A DNA stretch of 64,000 nucleotides, from NCBI GenBank assembly GCA_039105265.1, contig JAPFFF010000013.1, positions 868,001-932,000 on the forward strand. The letters are read 5' to 3'. This stretch comes from Tritrichomonas musculus. Lineage: Eukaryota > Parabasalia > Tritrichomonadida > Tritrichomonadidae. Below the pieces are notes generated by a model. The model was not told the DNA's origin and searched no databases. It saw only the letters and a list, made by a program, of their open reading frames with translations. The first letter of the stretch is position 1. Every line of letters starts with the position of its first letter. Shown piece by piece: positions 1 through 10,275 of the stretch. Position numbers and translations under genes: made by a program.

Positions 1-1284
1 CTTTAAGTAAGTTAATTTTCGGCATTGGCAGAATGCATATTCACCAATATCTGTAACCAAATTTGGTATAGATAATGAACTTGTGATCTGATAGCAATTG
101 CAGAAGGCATGATTGCCAATGGTTTTGAGATTTTTACCAAAAGCAACTGAGAATAATTTTTCGCACTGGTAAAATGCATAGCTACCTATTGTCTCGACTG
201 AATTTGGTATTGTTAAATTGTTAATGAGGTTGGTGCAATTTGAAAAAGCAGAATTACCAATTGTTTTAACACTCTTGCCAATTTGTAAATACTTTAAATT
301 AGAGCATTGATCAAAGGCAAAATCGCCAATTGAAGTAACAGAATCAGGTATTACAAGTTTATTGTCATAGGCATAATTATAAATATAGCCTAGGTATATG
401 CAATTATAAAATGCTTCATCACCAATAGATAGAAGGTTATCATTAAGGTATAGACCTCTAATTCCTTTGCAATTGTAAAAAGTTCTTGGCTCAATTGCTC
501 TGACTGAACTTGGAATAGTAATTATTGAATGGATTTCTGAACAATTTTCAAAAGCGGAAGCACCAATTTCTTCGATGTTTTCCCCTAAAGTTATTGTTGT
601 AATTCCTTCGCATCCTGCAAATGCCATGGCACCTATTTTTTTAACTGAGTCGCTAATTGATAATGATGTTATAGTGCATCCTGCAAAAGCACCTTCGCCA
701 ATCTCTTCAAAAGCATCATCTGAAGGGAACGTAATTGAACTTAGTTTTTTGCAATTGTTAAATGCATTTTTACCGATTGATTTAAGATTATTTGAAAAGC
801 TGATTTGTGTTAATTCTTCACAGTCTGCAAATGCGCTCTCGCCAATGGATTGGCACTTTGAATCTGAGCCTAAAGAAAAAGAAGATAATTTAGCACATTT
901 GTAAAACGTTTGGCTAGATATAGCAAGTAATGAATCAGGGAGGGTTATGCTGGCAAGGTTTTCACATTCTGCAAAAGCAAGTGAGCCTATTGTTTTGCAT
1001 TCTGACTCTGCTTCAAAACTTAAAGTTGAAATACCTGTGAGTGAAAATGCAGAATTGCCAATAGAAGTTACTGATTTAGGAATGTTAAGGGTTCCTGTAA
1101 GTGCAGTGCATCCTTTAAATGATGAATCTCCGATTGTAACAATATTGTTCAAGTTTATATCTACAATTGTTAATTGGTCACAGTCTTTGAAATGGTTAGC
1201 ATCTATTGTTGTTGCGTCTTCCGCAATGTCCCAAGTGCATTCTTTAGCATATGAAAAAGACAGTAAGAAAAGAAAACTTAGCAT
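1..1284 (-). CDS. BspA-like leucine-rich-repeat surface protein, 3' end outside window
   Basis: The frame is open from the ATG at 1284 to the window edge (428 codons, no stop). The first residues, MLSFLFLLSFSYA, form a signal peptide, so the protein should enter the secretory route and reach the cell surface. The rest is built from Treponema-type LRR units of about 23 residues of the form 'IGxxAFxxCxxLxxIxLPxSL', for example SIGESAFADCEELTQISF. Proteins of this family (TvBspA-like) are the largest surface family in trichomonads and are thought to bind host or bacterial surfaces. The start is supported by an initiator 9 bases upstream. The C-terminal anchor cannot be seen because the gene leaves the window. 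Confidence 0.9.
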   Translation of the reverse strand, partial: MLSFLFLLSFSYAKECTWDIAEDATTIDANHFKDCDQLTIVDINLNNIVTIGDSSFKGCTALTGTLNIPKSVTSIGNSAFSLTGISTLSFEAESECKTIGSLAFAECENLASITLPDSLLAISSQTFYKCAKLSSFSLGSDSKCQSIGESAFADCEELTQISFSNNLKSIGKNAFNNCKKLSSITFPSDDAFEEIGEGAFAGCTITSLSISDSVKKIGAMAFAGCEGITTITLGENIEEIGASAFENCSEIHSIITIPSSVRAIEPRTFYNCKGIRGLYLNDNLLSIGDEAFYNCIYLGYIYNYAYDNKLVIPDSVTSIGDFAFDQCSNLKYLQIGKSVKTIGNSAFSNCTNLINNLTIPNSVETIGSYAFYQCEKLFSVAFGKNLKTIGNHAFCNCYQITSSLSIPNLVTDIGEYAFCQCRKLTYLK

Positions 1285-1288
1285 AATA

Positions 1289-1295
1289 AAAGTGA
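1289..1295 (-). promoter_or_regulatory. Initiator (Inr) of the BspA-like gene
   Basis: The minus strand reads TCACTTT, a perfect match to the trichomonad initiator TCA(+1)YWW. The +1 A at 1293 lies 9 bases before the ATG at 1284. A second TCACTT lies just upstream. Such short leaders are normal in trichomonads. Confidence 0.7.
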
Positions 1296-2330
1296 AGTGA
1301 CTTAACGGAAATTTTATTGGCCATTTTTTATCACTATTTCAATTGTTTTTTACATTTTTTTTATAATTTAATAATTTATTATAATATGCATATATCAAAT
1401 GAGAAATTGCATATCGATAATTGTTATGCTTATCTAAGAAAATTAATGGTTATTATGAATTTTTCTACGAGTGCTACAAAAACCAAATATAAATAATCAC
1501 TTTTTGAATTAATAAATTAATTTTGCTTTGAAAATGTTATATAAACTTATGAAAAACATCATATCATTTTCTGACATAAATAAAAAATCCGATAATCTAT
1601 TCATATACAATTAAATATTTAATAAAATATATTTATTTTTTTTTATTTTATTATTTAAAGGTTATAATGAAATTAACTTTGATTATATATGATATTAATT
1701 GTTTTTTCTGAATATATTAACAGTTTAAAATTGTGTATAACGTACTAATTTTATAAATTAAGATTTTTATTAATTAATTCAAAAATTATATGGAAGGGGA
1801 TAAGGCTTCAAACAAAACTAAAATATAACCGAAAAATAAGTTGAATATTTTTTTTATAATTTCCGTGATTTAATTTTATACTGATTAAAGGTTAGAAATA
1901 TAGATATAAAAACAATAATAGAAATTGTATTCAATTTTTCAAAAGTAATAAATAATAAATATTTTGAGTTAAGAGTAATGTTGGTTTTTCTAATTTTGAA
2001 TAGTTTATGCATTGAAAAATTTCGAGAGCCATCTTTACATTTAATATAATATTTATCAATATTGTATAAAAATTCATGAATATATTTAAAAAAGACTATA
2101 AAAAAGAGGTAGATGACCACCCATTTCAAAAAAAATTTGAAAAATTGAATTATATTATTGATCGTTTTAAGCTCAAATTAATGGTTTGTTTGTTTCAATT
2201 CACTTTTCAAAGAACAATTATTTTTTTATAAATAAAATTATATCAGAAATTATTGAATTCGTGTTTAATTATTCAATAGGCAATTGTAAGGTGCAAACAA
2301 TCAATGTATAGAAATAATAAAAAAATTGAA
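1296..2330. other. AT-rich intergenic stretch
   Basis: No frame here has convincing coding character. The short minus frame at 1854-2129 is composition-driven. The 12-mer CACTTTTTGAAT at 1498-1509 recurs elsewhere in the window. Confidence 0.6.
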
Positions 2331-2775
2331 TTATAGGTAGGGAAAATGGTCGGGTGGTCAATTGAAAAAAGTCGGGTATTGAGCGAAAAAAGTAGAGTAT
2401 GAATGGAAAAAAATAATTCTTTTTCAGAAAAAAGTAAATTAATCTTCAGAAATATTTTTTACTTCTTCAGAAATATTTTCTTCTTCTTTAGAAAAAGGTC
2501 GTTCTTTTTTAGAAATATTTTTTTCTTCTTCGGAAAAAGGTCGTTCTTTTTTAGAAATATTTTTTTCTTTTTTAGAAAATGACGAATTCATTTTTAGAAA
2601 AAGGTCCTTCTTTTTTAGAAGTATTTTTTACTTTATTAGAAAAACGTCGAACCATGAATAGAAATAAAATTTGGGCTTTTTTAAAAAATACAAGTTTCTC
2701 AACTATAAAACTAAATATTATGTTTTAATCGATCACCTGATCAGAAAAATTGCTTTAAATATCATTATTATTTAA
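2331..2775 (+). repeat. Left arm of foldback element
   Basis: Inverted copy of 3044-3488. It holds 2-3 imperfect tandem units of about 45 bp, each with AGAAAAAGGTCGTTCTTTTT, at roughly 2480-2640. Confidence 0.8.
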
Positions 2776-3043
2776 TAACAAATAAAAAAATTTTTAAAAA
2801 ATTTTAAAATTTGAATGAAAAAAATAATTGATAAACATATTTTTCCTTGCCAATAAAGATATTTTTTTCTAAAATTTTTAATGCACATAATATGCATAAT
2901 ACATAAATTATTAAAATACACTATTATTACACTTTATTTTATAATATTTAAATCTTTTTATTTTCCTTATTTTCCTTTTTTTTATTTTGTGAAAACTCAT
3001 TGAATTTTTACTTTTGAATTTTAGACTATTTGTCCGTCCTCCC

Positions 3044-3488
3044 TTAAATAATAATGATATTTAAAGCAATTTTTCTGATCAGGTGATCGATTAAAACATA
3101 ATATTTAGTTTTATAGTTGAGAAACTTGTATTTTTTAAAAAAGCCCAAATTTTATTTCTATTCATGGTTCGACGTTTTTCTAATAAAGTAAAAAATACTT
3201 CTAAAAAAGAAGGACCTTTTTCTAAAAATGAATTCGTCATTTTCTAAAAAAGAAAAAAATATTTCTAAAAAAGAACGACCTTTTTCCGAAGAAGAAAAAA
3301 ATATTTCTAAAAAAGAACGACCTTTTTCTAAAGAAGAAGAAAATATTTCTGAAGAAGTAAAAAATATTTCTGAAGATTAATTTACTTTTTTCTGAAAAAG
3401 AATTATTTTTTTCCATTCATACTCTACTTTTTTCGCTCAATACCCGACTTTTTTCAATTGACCACCCGACCATTTTCCCTACCTATAA
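3044..3488 (-). repeat. Right arm of foldback element
   Basis: Inverted copy of 2331-2775, ending CCCTACCTATAA. It carries the same internal 45-bp tandem units in reverse orientation. Confidence 0.8.
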
Positions 3489-3926
3489 AAGTTTATAACA
3501 AAAAAGATGCAAAAAACAATATAATTAAAATTTCTTTGAAAAAGTTGATATCAAATATTATACAAAATCTCCCCTAACAACATTTCTTGAGAACGCAACT
3601 AACAAAAAGTGTATAGAGTAATTCGATAAATATCAGAATTGAATACACTTTTTGAGTATTTTCTCTCAAAAAGTATACATTCAAGATATTTTGGATTAAA
3701 ACAATGAAAATATTTTACACGAATTAATTATATATAGATATATTTCTTGATTTTTGGTTTGTACCTAATATTTGATTTATAAATCAATTAACAAAAAAAA
3801 AAATGTAAAATAAAAGATATTATAATTGGATTAAAAAAAAATTCATTCATATTTCTGTTTGTATTAATTAAAATCATAAATATGTATAAAAAGCACAAAA
3901 TAGAATGAAAAATTAAAAAAAAATAA
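3489..3926. other. Intergenic stretch with small hairpin
   Basis: No gene seen. A perfect 10-bp stem, ACTTTTTGAG at 3647-3656 and CTCAAAAAGT at 3665-3674, closes an 8-base loop. Confidence 0.55.
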
Positions 3927-4538
3927 TTATTCGAAATTAAAATATTTATTGAAATCGAAATTTGACTCACTATGTTCTTTGTTTGATGACTTTTGGTGAT
4001 GATCATCAATTCTTTCGGCATTAGAAAATTGAAAATCGTCAATTTCAACATTCAATTTGATATCTGTTATTAAGGAATCATCGTTGTCCAAATCCTTTTT
4101 AGTTTTGTGGTCCTTATTGAGAGGTTTCGATTTTATCTTTACACTTTGATTTTGTATATTTTTCAAGATATTTAATTTCTCAAGAACTATTAATCTTTCA
4201 ATGATCGGCGAATTTGGCATCAACAACTCGTCGTAAAAGTATTCTGTAAACCATACTATCAACGATTCTTTCATGCGTTTGTACTGAGTTTGCAAATGTA
4301 TTTTCTTATTTTCATTTTTGAGTTCGCTTTCAAGCTCTTTGCCCAGAGAAAAGAGAATATCTCTATGTACCTTTAATTTATCGAGTTTGTTTTTGACATC
4401 GTAGTATTTTCCCCCAAGTTCTCTTATTTTCTTGTTTGTCTTATCACGAAGGCACTTGGTCTGCTTTGTTTCATGGAAGTTGTCAATCTTGTGGTCCTTT
4501 ATGAAAATAATCTTTACATTTTTACTTGCTTTTTCCAT
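3927..4538 (-). CDS. Hypothetical charged, partly coiled-coil protein
   Basis: A 203-residue frame starting at an ATG (MEKASKNVKI) that I do not recognise. Residues about 40-90 are rich in Lys and Glu with spaced Leu (KNKLDKLKVHRDILFSLGKE) and look like a coiled coil. The last 60 residues are acidic, rich in Asp, Ser and His, and probably disordered. No signal peptide or membrane segment is visible, so a cytosolic or nuclear location is the default. Base composition is clearly less AT-rich than the flanks, which supports real coding. No initiator is seen close to the ATG. Confidence 0.6.
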   Translation of the reverse strand: MEKASKNVKIIFIKDHKIDNFHETKQTKCLRDKTNKKIRELGGKYYDVKNKLDKLKVHRDILFSLGKELESELKNENKKIHLQTQYKRMKESLIVWFTEYFYDELLMPNSPIIERLIVLEKLNILKNIQNQSVKIKSKPLNKDHKTKKDLDNDDSLITDIKLNVEIDDFQFSNAERIDDHHQKSSNKEHSESNFDFNKYFNFE

Positions 4539-5401
4539 TACAAATAAATTTCATATCATGCTAACCTAGTCAAATTATTATGAAATTTCATTCAATTTTT
4601 GAGTAAAAATATTTTTTTTCTCAATTTATAAACTTTTTGAAATAAACTGTTAGATATGTGAACCATAAATTCATTGGGAAGTTTTTGTTTTACAAATATA
4701 ACTATTAAAAAGAATTCAGCTTGTTCTCAAATAACATGAAAAAAATGAAATTTTTATATCCACTTTTTCACAAATTGAATTCAATTTTTTGAGAAGTTGG
4801 TGAAAATTGAAATGTATAAATAATAATGAAAAAGGGAGTTACTTAGAGTAATAAGATTATTTGCCTATAGAATTAATCATCATTTTAAATGACAGTTATG
4901 TGGTTTGAAAAGTTTTCTCTTTCAAAGTTTTACGCCTTTATATCTTTTACCTAAAAGAATTTTTTTTCAAAAATGTAGCATATTATAAATTCAAAAATGA
5001 GATTGATTTACATTTTCTTGTAAATTGAATAAAAACTGATAAGCATTCGAAATATTATTATCATTAATATCAATTGTTTTTCTTTTTGTACTATTATTTC
5101 AAAGAATATAAATTATAAGTATGTTAAAATATCAAATTTTGCCTATTTAATGAAAGATAATATTTAATGAAAAATAATATTTAATGAAAAATAATATTTA
5201 ATGAAAAATAATATTTAATGAAAAAAAATATTTAATGAAAGATAATATTATATTTTCAAAAATTGGTATTCAAATCATAAAGTGAAATTGATAAAAATGA
5301 TAATTCGATTCCAGTTGAATCAATGATGAACTGTAATATTGAATGCAAACAAACAAACTTAAAAAAAAAAAAAAAAGGGCAAAAAAAATCGAATACTTTA
5401 T
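4539..5401. other. AT-rich intergenic stretch
   Basis: No coding signal. It contains the 17-bp tandem array at 5144-5245 and a 16-base A run near 5360. Confidence 0.6.
5144..5245 (+). repeat. 17-bp tandem repeat, 6 copies
   Basis: Six consecutive copies of TATTTAATGAAAAATAA. The first and last copies carry GATAA in place of AATAA and the fifth is all A. It lies about 160 bp downstream of the phosphatase stop. Confidence 0.85.
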
Positions 5402-6793
5402 TTAATAGTCAAATTTAAACGTACTTCTCATTGGCTTAGGGCAAAACTTTTTGATAAGAAAAGTTTGAATTTTTCTTCCCACGACTTTCTGCAGAGGTCT
5501 TGGCATGAGAGTTGTCTTAGCGAACTTAATAGCAGCGTTAAAATTGCCGTGAGTGATCATTCTCTCCAAGAGTCCAGCCCGCCTGTCGCCCATCACCTGG
5601 CTTGCGTAGATCATCTGAGTTGAGAACGATGATGTATCGTTCTCGTTCAAGTCGAAGATTCTTGCGCCTCTTTCGACGCCTGGGAATGGATACGCGTGCA
5701 AGAAGCCTGCCGCTGAATCGAATCCGAGTCCGATGTTGTCCTTTGTGAATCCGTAGAACGAGTTTCCGTGGTCGTGACCGAAGCAGGCGCCCAAGACGTC
5801 TCCGTTTCGAACCCAATGCGAGTACAAATCGGAGACGTTGTCTCTGTATTCAGGCAAATCGGGTCCTTCTAAGAAAACTCCAGTTGGATCGTAACGAAAT
5901 TGTGGATCTTTGTTCAAGGTCAAATAATAACCAAAACGATAACCTTTTGAGACGGCAGTCGTGTTTGTGGGAAAATCAGAAGTATTGAAAAAGTTGTATA
6001 CTTCATCGACACTCCGGTGCATGAACCAAAGTGAGTGGAGTTGGCGCGGTTGGCTACTTGGGGTGTGGTTGGGGTTCTTGCTCTGTTCTACTTTTTCATT
6101 GTAATTGTGAACATCCGTAATTATTTTTTGATATTCTTTATCATACCATTCGACTTGATCTGGCTTAACAAAAATTGAATCAACATTCCCGGAATCTAAA
6201 AACCAGAGATTGAAAACAAATTTTTCGTTTTTCGAGTCTTTGATGAGAAGATTGTAATTACCACATCCTGAACATTGGACACTTTCCTTTTCGTAGTCGA
6301 ATATAACATCCTTGGTTGGATCTCCTTCGTTGATATTGGAGATATCAAAGTTTCGGGTATCCTTAAGAGTCATACTGGGTCGGCCAAGGCAAGTAGGATA
6401 AGATTGAAATATCTTCATCTGTTGATCAAGGGGCATGCAATCGATGTCATGGTTTCCAAAAACAACAGCAAAGGGAACTTGTGTTTGTGCTATTGTATCC
6501 ATAATGTTTTTAATTGCATTTTTAACATTATCACCTTGATTTTTAACATAAGAGATTTGATCGCCTAAAAGAACAATTAAATTTGGTTTGGTAGCGTTAA
6601 CTACATCTAGTATAAATCGTGAGGATTCAACATCATGATCTGTTCTTCCATGGATATCACTTAAAGTTAAAATTCTAAAGTTTCCTTCTTTGTCGAAATG
6701 GAGCGGATGTGGGGTGTTAAAATTAACATCATTTTCTTGCCCTATACCCGATAATTCAAGGGATGAGACGAAACTATCATTTATACCACTCAT
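5402..6793 (-). CDS. Calcineurin-like metallophosphatase (Dcr2 / purple-acid-phosphatase-29 type)
   Basis: The 463-residue protein starts at the ATG at 6793; the frame extends 7 codons further but begins with TTG. Metal-binding motifs come in the family order: SDIHG (D46, H48), LLGDQ (D78), FGNHD (N114, H115), FMHRS (H259) and GHDH (H340, H342). The spacing and 'GHDHGN' fit the eukaryotic/fungal Dcr2-like branch rather than PP1/PP2A enzymes. It should hydrolyse phosphoesters using two metal ions; the substrate cannot be told. No signal peptide is seen, so it may be cytosolic. The C-terminal third (5540-5850) is much GC-richer than the N-terminal half. The stop overlaps a TAAA. Confidence 0.9.
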   Translation of the reverse strand: MSGINDSFVSSLELSGIGQENDVNFNTPHPLHFDKEGNFRILTLSDIHGRTDHDVESSRFILDVVNATKPNLIVLLGDQISYVKNQGDNVKNAIKNIMDTIAQTQVPFAVVFGNHDIDCMPLDQQMKIFQSYPTCLGRPSMTLKDTRNFDISNINEGDPTKDVIFDYEKESVQCSGCGNYNLLIKDSKNEKFVFNLWFLDSGNVDSIFVKPDQVEWYDKEYQKIITDVHNYNEKVEQSKNPNHTPSSQPRQLHSLWFMHRSVDEVYNFFNTSDFPTNTTAVSKGYRFGYYLTLNKDPQFRYDPTGVFLEGPDLPEYRDNVSDLYSHWVRNGDVLGACFGHDHGNSFYGFTKDNIGLGFDSAAGFLHAYPFPGVERGARIFDLNENDTSSFSTQMIYASQVMGDRRAGLLERMITHGNFNAAIKFAKTTLMPRPLQKVVGRKIQTFLIKKFCPKPMRSTFKFDY

Positions 6794-7488
6794 TGAATTT
6801 TCAATTAAATTCAAAAGAATTGTATATTAATTGTTATAATAATTATAAAAATAAGGAGAAAAATGGAGAGAAAAAGCAATACGATATTTGATAAACGAAT
6901 TTAAAAGAGTTTGCTATAAAATAGCAGTTGTTCTGAATATTGAATGTGTACATTATTTAAACTTCAAATTTTCAGTTTGTTGATTTTTTTTTTTTTTCCT
7001 AAATTTATTAAAAAAAAAAAAAAAAAAAATAAAAATATATCTGATTTTTTAATGATTGAAAAGTCACTTTTGAAAGGTTATTCAATTTTTTTATTCACAA
7101 AAAAAGGTCGTACAACAGCATTTTTGCAGTAAAACTCACTGATTGGTTTGCTTAAACTAATTATATTTTATTATTATAATAATAATTAGTTTTATAAATA
7201 TTTTCATCGTACATAATTCAAATTAAAATAAAAACTAAAAGGATATAAGTATATATTTAATTTTCTTCAGAAAATAAATTTGAGTATTTTATCTCAATTT
7301 ATTTTAATTATTTTTGATAAGAATTTTATAACACTTTATAAAAATAAAGAATAGCGATAACTTTTTATATAATTTATTCTAATCATTAATTCTTTTAATA
7401 TCTTTTTATATGCTTTTAAAACATTAAGTGTTATATATAAATATTTATTATTATTGAAAAAAAAATACATTTTTTAGCTAAAAATGCA
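6794..7488. other. AT-rich intergenic stretch
   Basis: No gene seen. It has homopolymer runs near 6986 and 7010 and ends at the target duplication of the Polinton-derived element. Confidence 0.6.
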
Positions 7489-7493
7489 GAAAA

Positions 7494-7704
7494 AGTAGTA
7501 TATACTAGTCGGTTTCCGCTGGGCCTGTAGCCCACGCGTCAACACGAACTAGTTAAAAAAAAATAAAAAAAAAATTTCTTCTTCTTTTCTTGTTATCCCA
7601 CCCACCCACCTCAATGCCAACCATTTATGAAACGGCACAGGTACCCCACCCCACTACCGCCCATCTATGAAACGGCACAGGTACCTGCCCCGAGAATCTC
7701 GTAC
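7494..7704 (+). repeat. Left terminal inverted repeat of Polinton-derived element
   Basis: Pairs with 10115-10270. It is about 55 bp longer than the right repeat because a unit ending ATGAAACGGCACAGGTACC occurs twice (around 7628 and 7665). Confidence 0.8.
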
Positions 7705-7714
7705 ATATCCCTAC

Positions 7715-9445
7715 TCATGGTTTTGAATAAACTTCAAGATATGCTGTACGTTTATAAGATGAACCAAATGCGTCCTGTAAATCGTCTAGTATTTTATAAT
7801 AACCGCTAGAATTTTGAGTTAAAGGTTCTGTATTTGCATTTAGTTCATCAAGATAAGAAACACATTCCTCAGTCTCAAAGTTTATCTTTAATCTAATGTA
7901 GTGTTTGATATATTTATCGTCATTTAATACAAATACATATTCACTGTCATCATTATGCATTTCAAAACATATATCGAAATACATGACTCCTGCTCCCCTA
8001 GCACTTATTTCGCAATAATCATTTTCACCAACTTCATGATTATTAAACCCTTGATAAAAATCAGGTAAAGTTGGTCCATGTTGTTCAAGCGCATAAATTC
8101 TAGCTTCCATTGCTGCTATAGTATCCTTTAAAGTTACATTCTCTCTCTCCAAATTTGATATTTTGCTATTTATTGTTACGATACTAGCAACATGATTACC
8201 TACTAGAATAGCTAAATCTTGATGAGCTTTAGATGTATTATCTATTTTTGTTTTTACTTCCTCATGCTCATTCTTTAAAGCATATCCACTTAAATCCACA
8301 GGTTCAGGTATCTCACCCTCTAATGTCTCTATCCTACGTATAAGTACTTCTAGACCTTCATTAGCTTCATCCACAGTAGGGTAGTTATCAAACTCTATCT
8401 CTAGCTCATTGACCTTCTCAGCTAACAACTTGAAACAAGGCTTGAGTGAGTCCCAAAACATATTGCTGATATCCATAGCACCACTTAATGTCAAGGTTCC
8501 AGTATCAGGGTTATCATTCTCATCAGTAAAAGGTAGTTCATCTAGTTACTTATACTCTTCCTCACACCAGGTAATTATAGGTGTTATATCTTTGGTTATG
8601 CTTCTTGCTGTAGTACCTGACATGAAGTTAATACTATTTCTAACCAAATCGCTCATACCTTTGGTTGACTTATGTGAGAATAACCTTTTAAGGAATCCTC
8701 CACCTTTTATGGTAGGAAAGCTTATACCATCTGGAAATAGCTTCATACCAATAGAACCTATTGATCCAGCAGTACCTGCAACTCCAAAAGCTAATGCTGT
8801 CCATGAGGCTATACGCAAATTATCTACATCATCCTCCAAATGTTGAGTAACTTGTTCAGTCCTTGATACTCTACCTTTTAAGCTTTCCATAACAGTGTTC
8901 ATTTCGTTAACATCATAGCTAATAACATCTACATTGTTGGTGACTAAGTTTAAATCACTCCTCATAGTAGTAATATTATCAGCTGTTATTATCTTAGAGG
9001 AGGTAATATTATAATCAGTATATAAGGTTGTTGCCCCATTAGGATTTGGGGATACTTCATAAAATTGCTGCTTAATAATATACTCGAATGGGTTAGTATT
9101 TGAATCCCAATGAACCTCATCTATTGGGTCAACATATTCATCAGCTAAATATATCTTAATATCTCTTGAGTCATTAGTAGTCTAAGCTGCATAAGTATAT
9201 TCAAGCTGTTCACATGAATCAAGTACACCATGTAAGAACAACCATACCTTGTCTCCTCCATTGCCTTCTTTTCCAGTAGGTCGAACTAAAAACCTATTTG
9301 CATTTTTAGAACCTTCAAGATTTGATCAATTTGGAGCAACAAGTAAGTTTCAGTATGGTCTACCTTTGCTTCAAGCTTTTGCTTTTCATCCATGATTTTA
9401 GTGTTGAGCATTTCAGTGGTCAATCGTATCTTCTTATCGAAATTC
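7715..9445 (-). pseudogene. Virus-like structural (fibre-type, coiled-coil) gene remnant of the Polinton element
   Basis: A minus-strand coding remnant that fills most of the element. Pieces at 7715-8494 and 8546-8965 are the longest. They show heptad-rich coiled-coil segments (for example EARIYALEQ), a glycine/alanine-rich hydrophobic stretch and a compact C-terminal region, a build seen in fibre or tail-like proteins. It is broken, with a handful of breaks. The exact protein family is not recognised. It is treated as a fossil of the element, not a host gene. Confidence 0.5.
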
Positions 9446-9517
9446 ATCAAAGAAAAAAGTGAAATGACTAAATATTTTTCTATTGTTCATTTCTTTTGTT
9501 TTTTTATTTTTATATAA

Positions 9518-9781
9518 ATGGCTTATAACATGACCATAAAAGAGCGTATGAAAATTCTCTATAAATTAGTATCTTACCTCTATGATTATAGATGTGAGAC
9601 TAATGAGGGTGTATGTGATATTTTAATTAATAAGATAAATGAGTTAGCTGCTGAGTATTTCGAACCTGAATTTCTTGGTGTAATGATGAAAGATGGTGAT
9701 TTGGAATTTATCGTCCAAATAGAACATTTTGCCTTTGAGTTCTTAGAGTACCAAATATCTAATCTGCCCTCGCATTTATAA
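9518..9781 (+). CDS. Small uncharacterised ORF in Polinton-derived element
   Basis: An 87-residue frame from an ATG (MAYNMTIKERMKILYKLVSY), acidic and helical, with no known motif. It runs opposite to the other genes of the element, and its last 23 bases overlap the 3' end of the HNH ORF. TATATAA lies directly before the ATG and a TCATTT about 30 bases upstream. I do not recognise it; it may be an accessory gene of the element. Confidence 0.4.
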   Translation: MAYNMTIKERMKILYKLVSYLYDYRCETNEGVCDILINKINELAAEYFEPEFLGVMMKDGDLEFIVQIEHFAFEFLEYQISNLPSHL

Positions 9782-10094
9782 TTTTGGGCATATCCCTGTT
9801 ATAGTTGCTATCAGTTGGGGTTACCCATCTTAAGTTGCTTAGATGGTAGTCAGCCCTATTCCTATTGATATGGTCTACCTCTGTTTTATGTCGTGGGTCA
9901 TCATTAGGTATGAACTGTCTTGCTATAAGTACATGTTTCAAGTAGTAGTCGCCATTTAGACATACTCGTATATACCCCTTTATATGTTTTGCATCTTTGC
10001 ATATAAAATGATTACTCTTACGTCTTATAGTAAAGGGGTACCTATTCAGTATCTCATAGTCGTTAGTAAAGCCTTTGAGTGGTACAAATGACAT
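9759..10094 (-). CDS. HNH (homing-type) endonuclease ORF inside Polinton-derived element
   Basis: An unbroken 111-residue frame from an ATG. The C-terminal half reads EVDHINRNRADYHLSNLRWV, the hallmark of HNH nucleases of phage and homing type: D-H-I-N, then N-L-R-W-V, then a conserved Asn (SNYNR). The N-terminal part (YEILNRYPFTIRRK) resembles the NUMOD-type DNA-reading segment that often precedes it. Such enzymes nick or cut DNA and can drive their own spread. It sits just inside the right terminal repeat and tail to tail with the 87-residue ORF. All key motif residues are present. Whether it serves the element or rides in it cannot be told from sequence. Confidence 0.75.
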   Translation of the reverse strand: MSFVPLKGFTNDYEILNRYPFTIRRKSNHFICKDAKHIKGYIRVCLNGDYYLKHVLIARQFIPNDDPRHKTEVDHINRNRADYHLSNLRWVTPTDSNYNRDMPKIINARAD

Positions 10095-10114
10095 TTACAT
10101 ATAGAAAGAAATGG

Positions 10115-10270
10115 GTACGAGATTCTCGGGGCAGGTACCTGTGCCGTTTCATAAATGGTGAGCATTGAGGTGGATGGGATAACAAGAAAAGAAGAAGAAA
10201 TTTTTTTTTAACTAGTTCGTGTTGACGCGTGGGCTACATGCCCAGCGGAAACCGACTAGCATATACTACT
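10115..10270 (-). repeat. Right terminal inverted repeat of Polinton-derived element
   Basis: Inverted copy of the left end, from GTACGAGATTCTCGG inward to TATACTACT at the tip. It has one copy of the CAGGTACCTGTGCCGTTTCA unit, where the left end has two. Confidence 0.8.
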
Positions 10271-10275
10271 GAAAA

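Larger units (their letters stand above)
2331..3488. mobile_element. Foldback (long-TIR) DNA element, non-autonomous
   Basis: Two arms of 445 bp are inverted copies (left base + right base = 5819 at both ends, so no indels) around a 268-bp AT-rich core at 2776-3043. The outer ends read TTATAGGTAGGG and CCCTACCTATAA. The termini fit a TA or TATA target duplication, but this is ambiguous because that sequence is itself palindromic. The core has no ORF, so the element cannot code for its own transposase. The near-identity of the arms, compared by eye, points to a recent origin or to gene conversion. The family is not recognised. Confidence 0.75.
7494..10270. mobile_element. Short Polinton/Maverick-derived element with TIRs and target duplication
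   Basis: A 2777-bp element bounded by inverted repeats that begin AGTAGTATA (left) and end TATACTACT (right), so the termini are AG...CT as in Polintons. It is flanked by a 5-bp direct duplication GAAAA (7489-7493 and 10271-10275). Whole trichomonad Polintons are 15-20 kb and code for polymerase B, integrase, ATPase and protease; none of these is present, so this is an internally reduced, non-autonomous derivative. Parts seen: a structural-type coiled-coil gene in pieces (minus), one small ORF (plus) and an HNH nuclease ORF (minus). The structural region is broken in several places; the ends look whole, suggesting a fairly young insertion. GC content is well above the surroundings. Confidence 0.75.

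Noticed and set aside
575-1300. Two plus-strand ORFs of 109 and 117 residues
   Set aside because: They are shadows of the minus-strand BspA gene, whose LRR frame and signal peptide are clear.
2331-3488. Assembly-made palindrome
   Set aside because: Not excluded, but the unique 268-bp core and element-like ends fit a true foldback element better.
5538-5816. Arg-rich 92-residue minus frame
   Set aside because: Shadow of the GC-rich part of the phosphatase gene in another frame.
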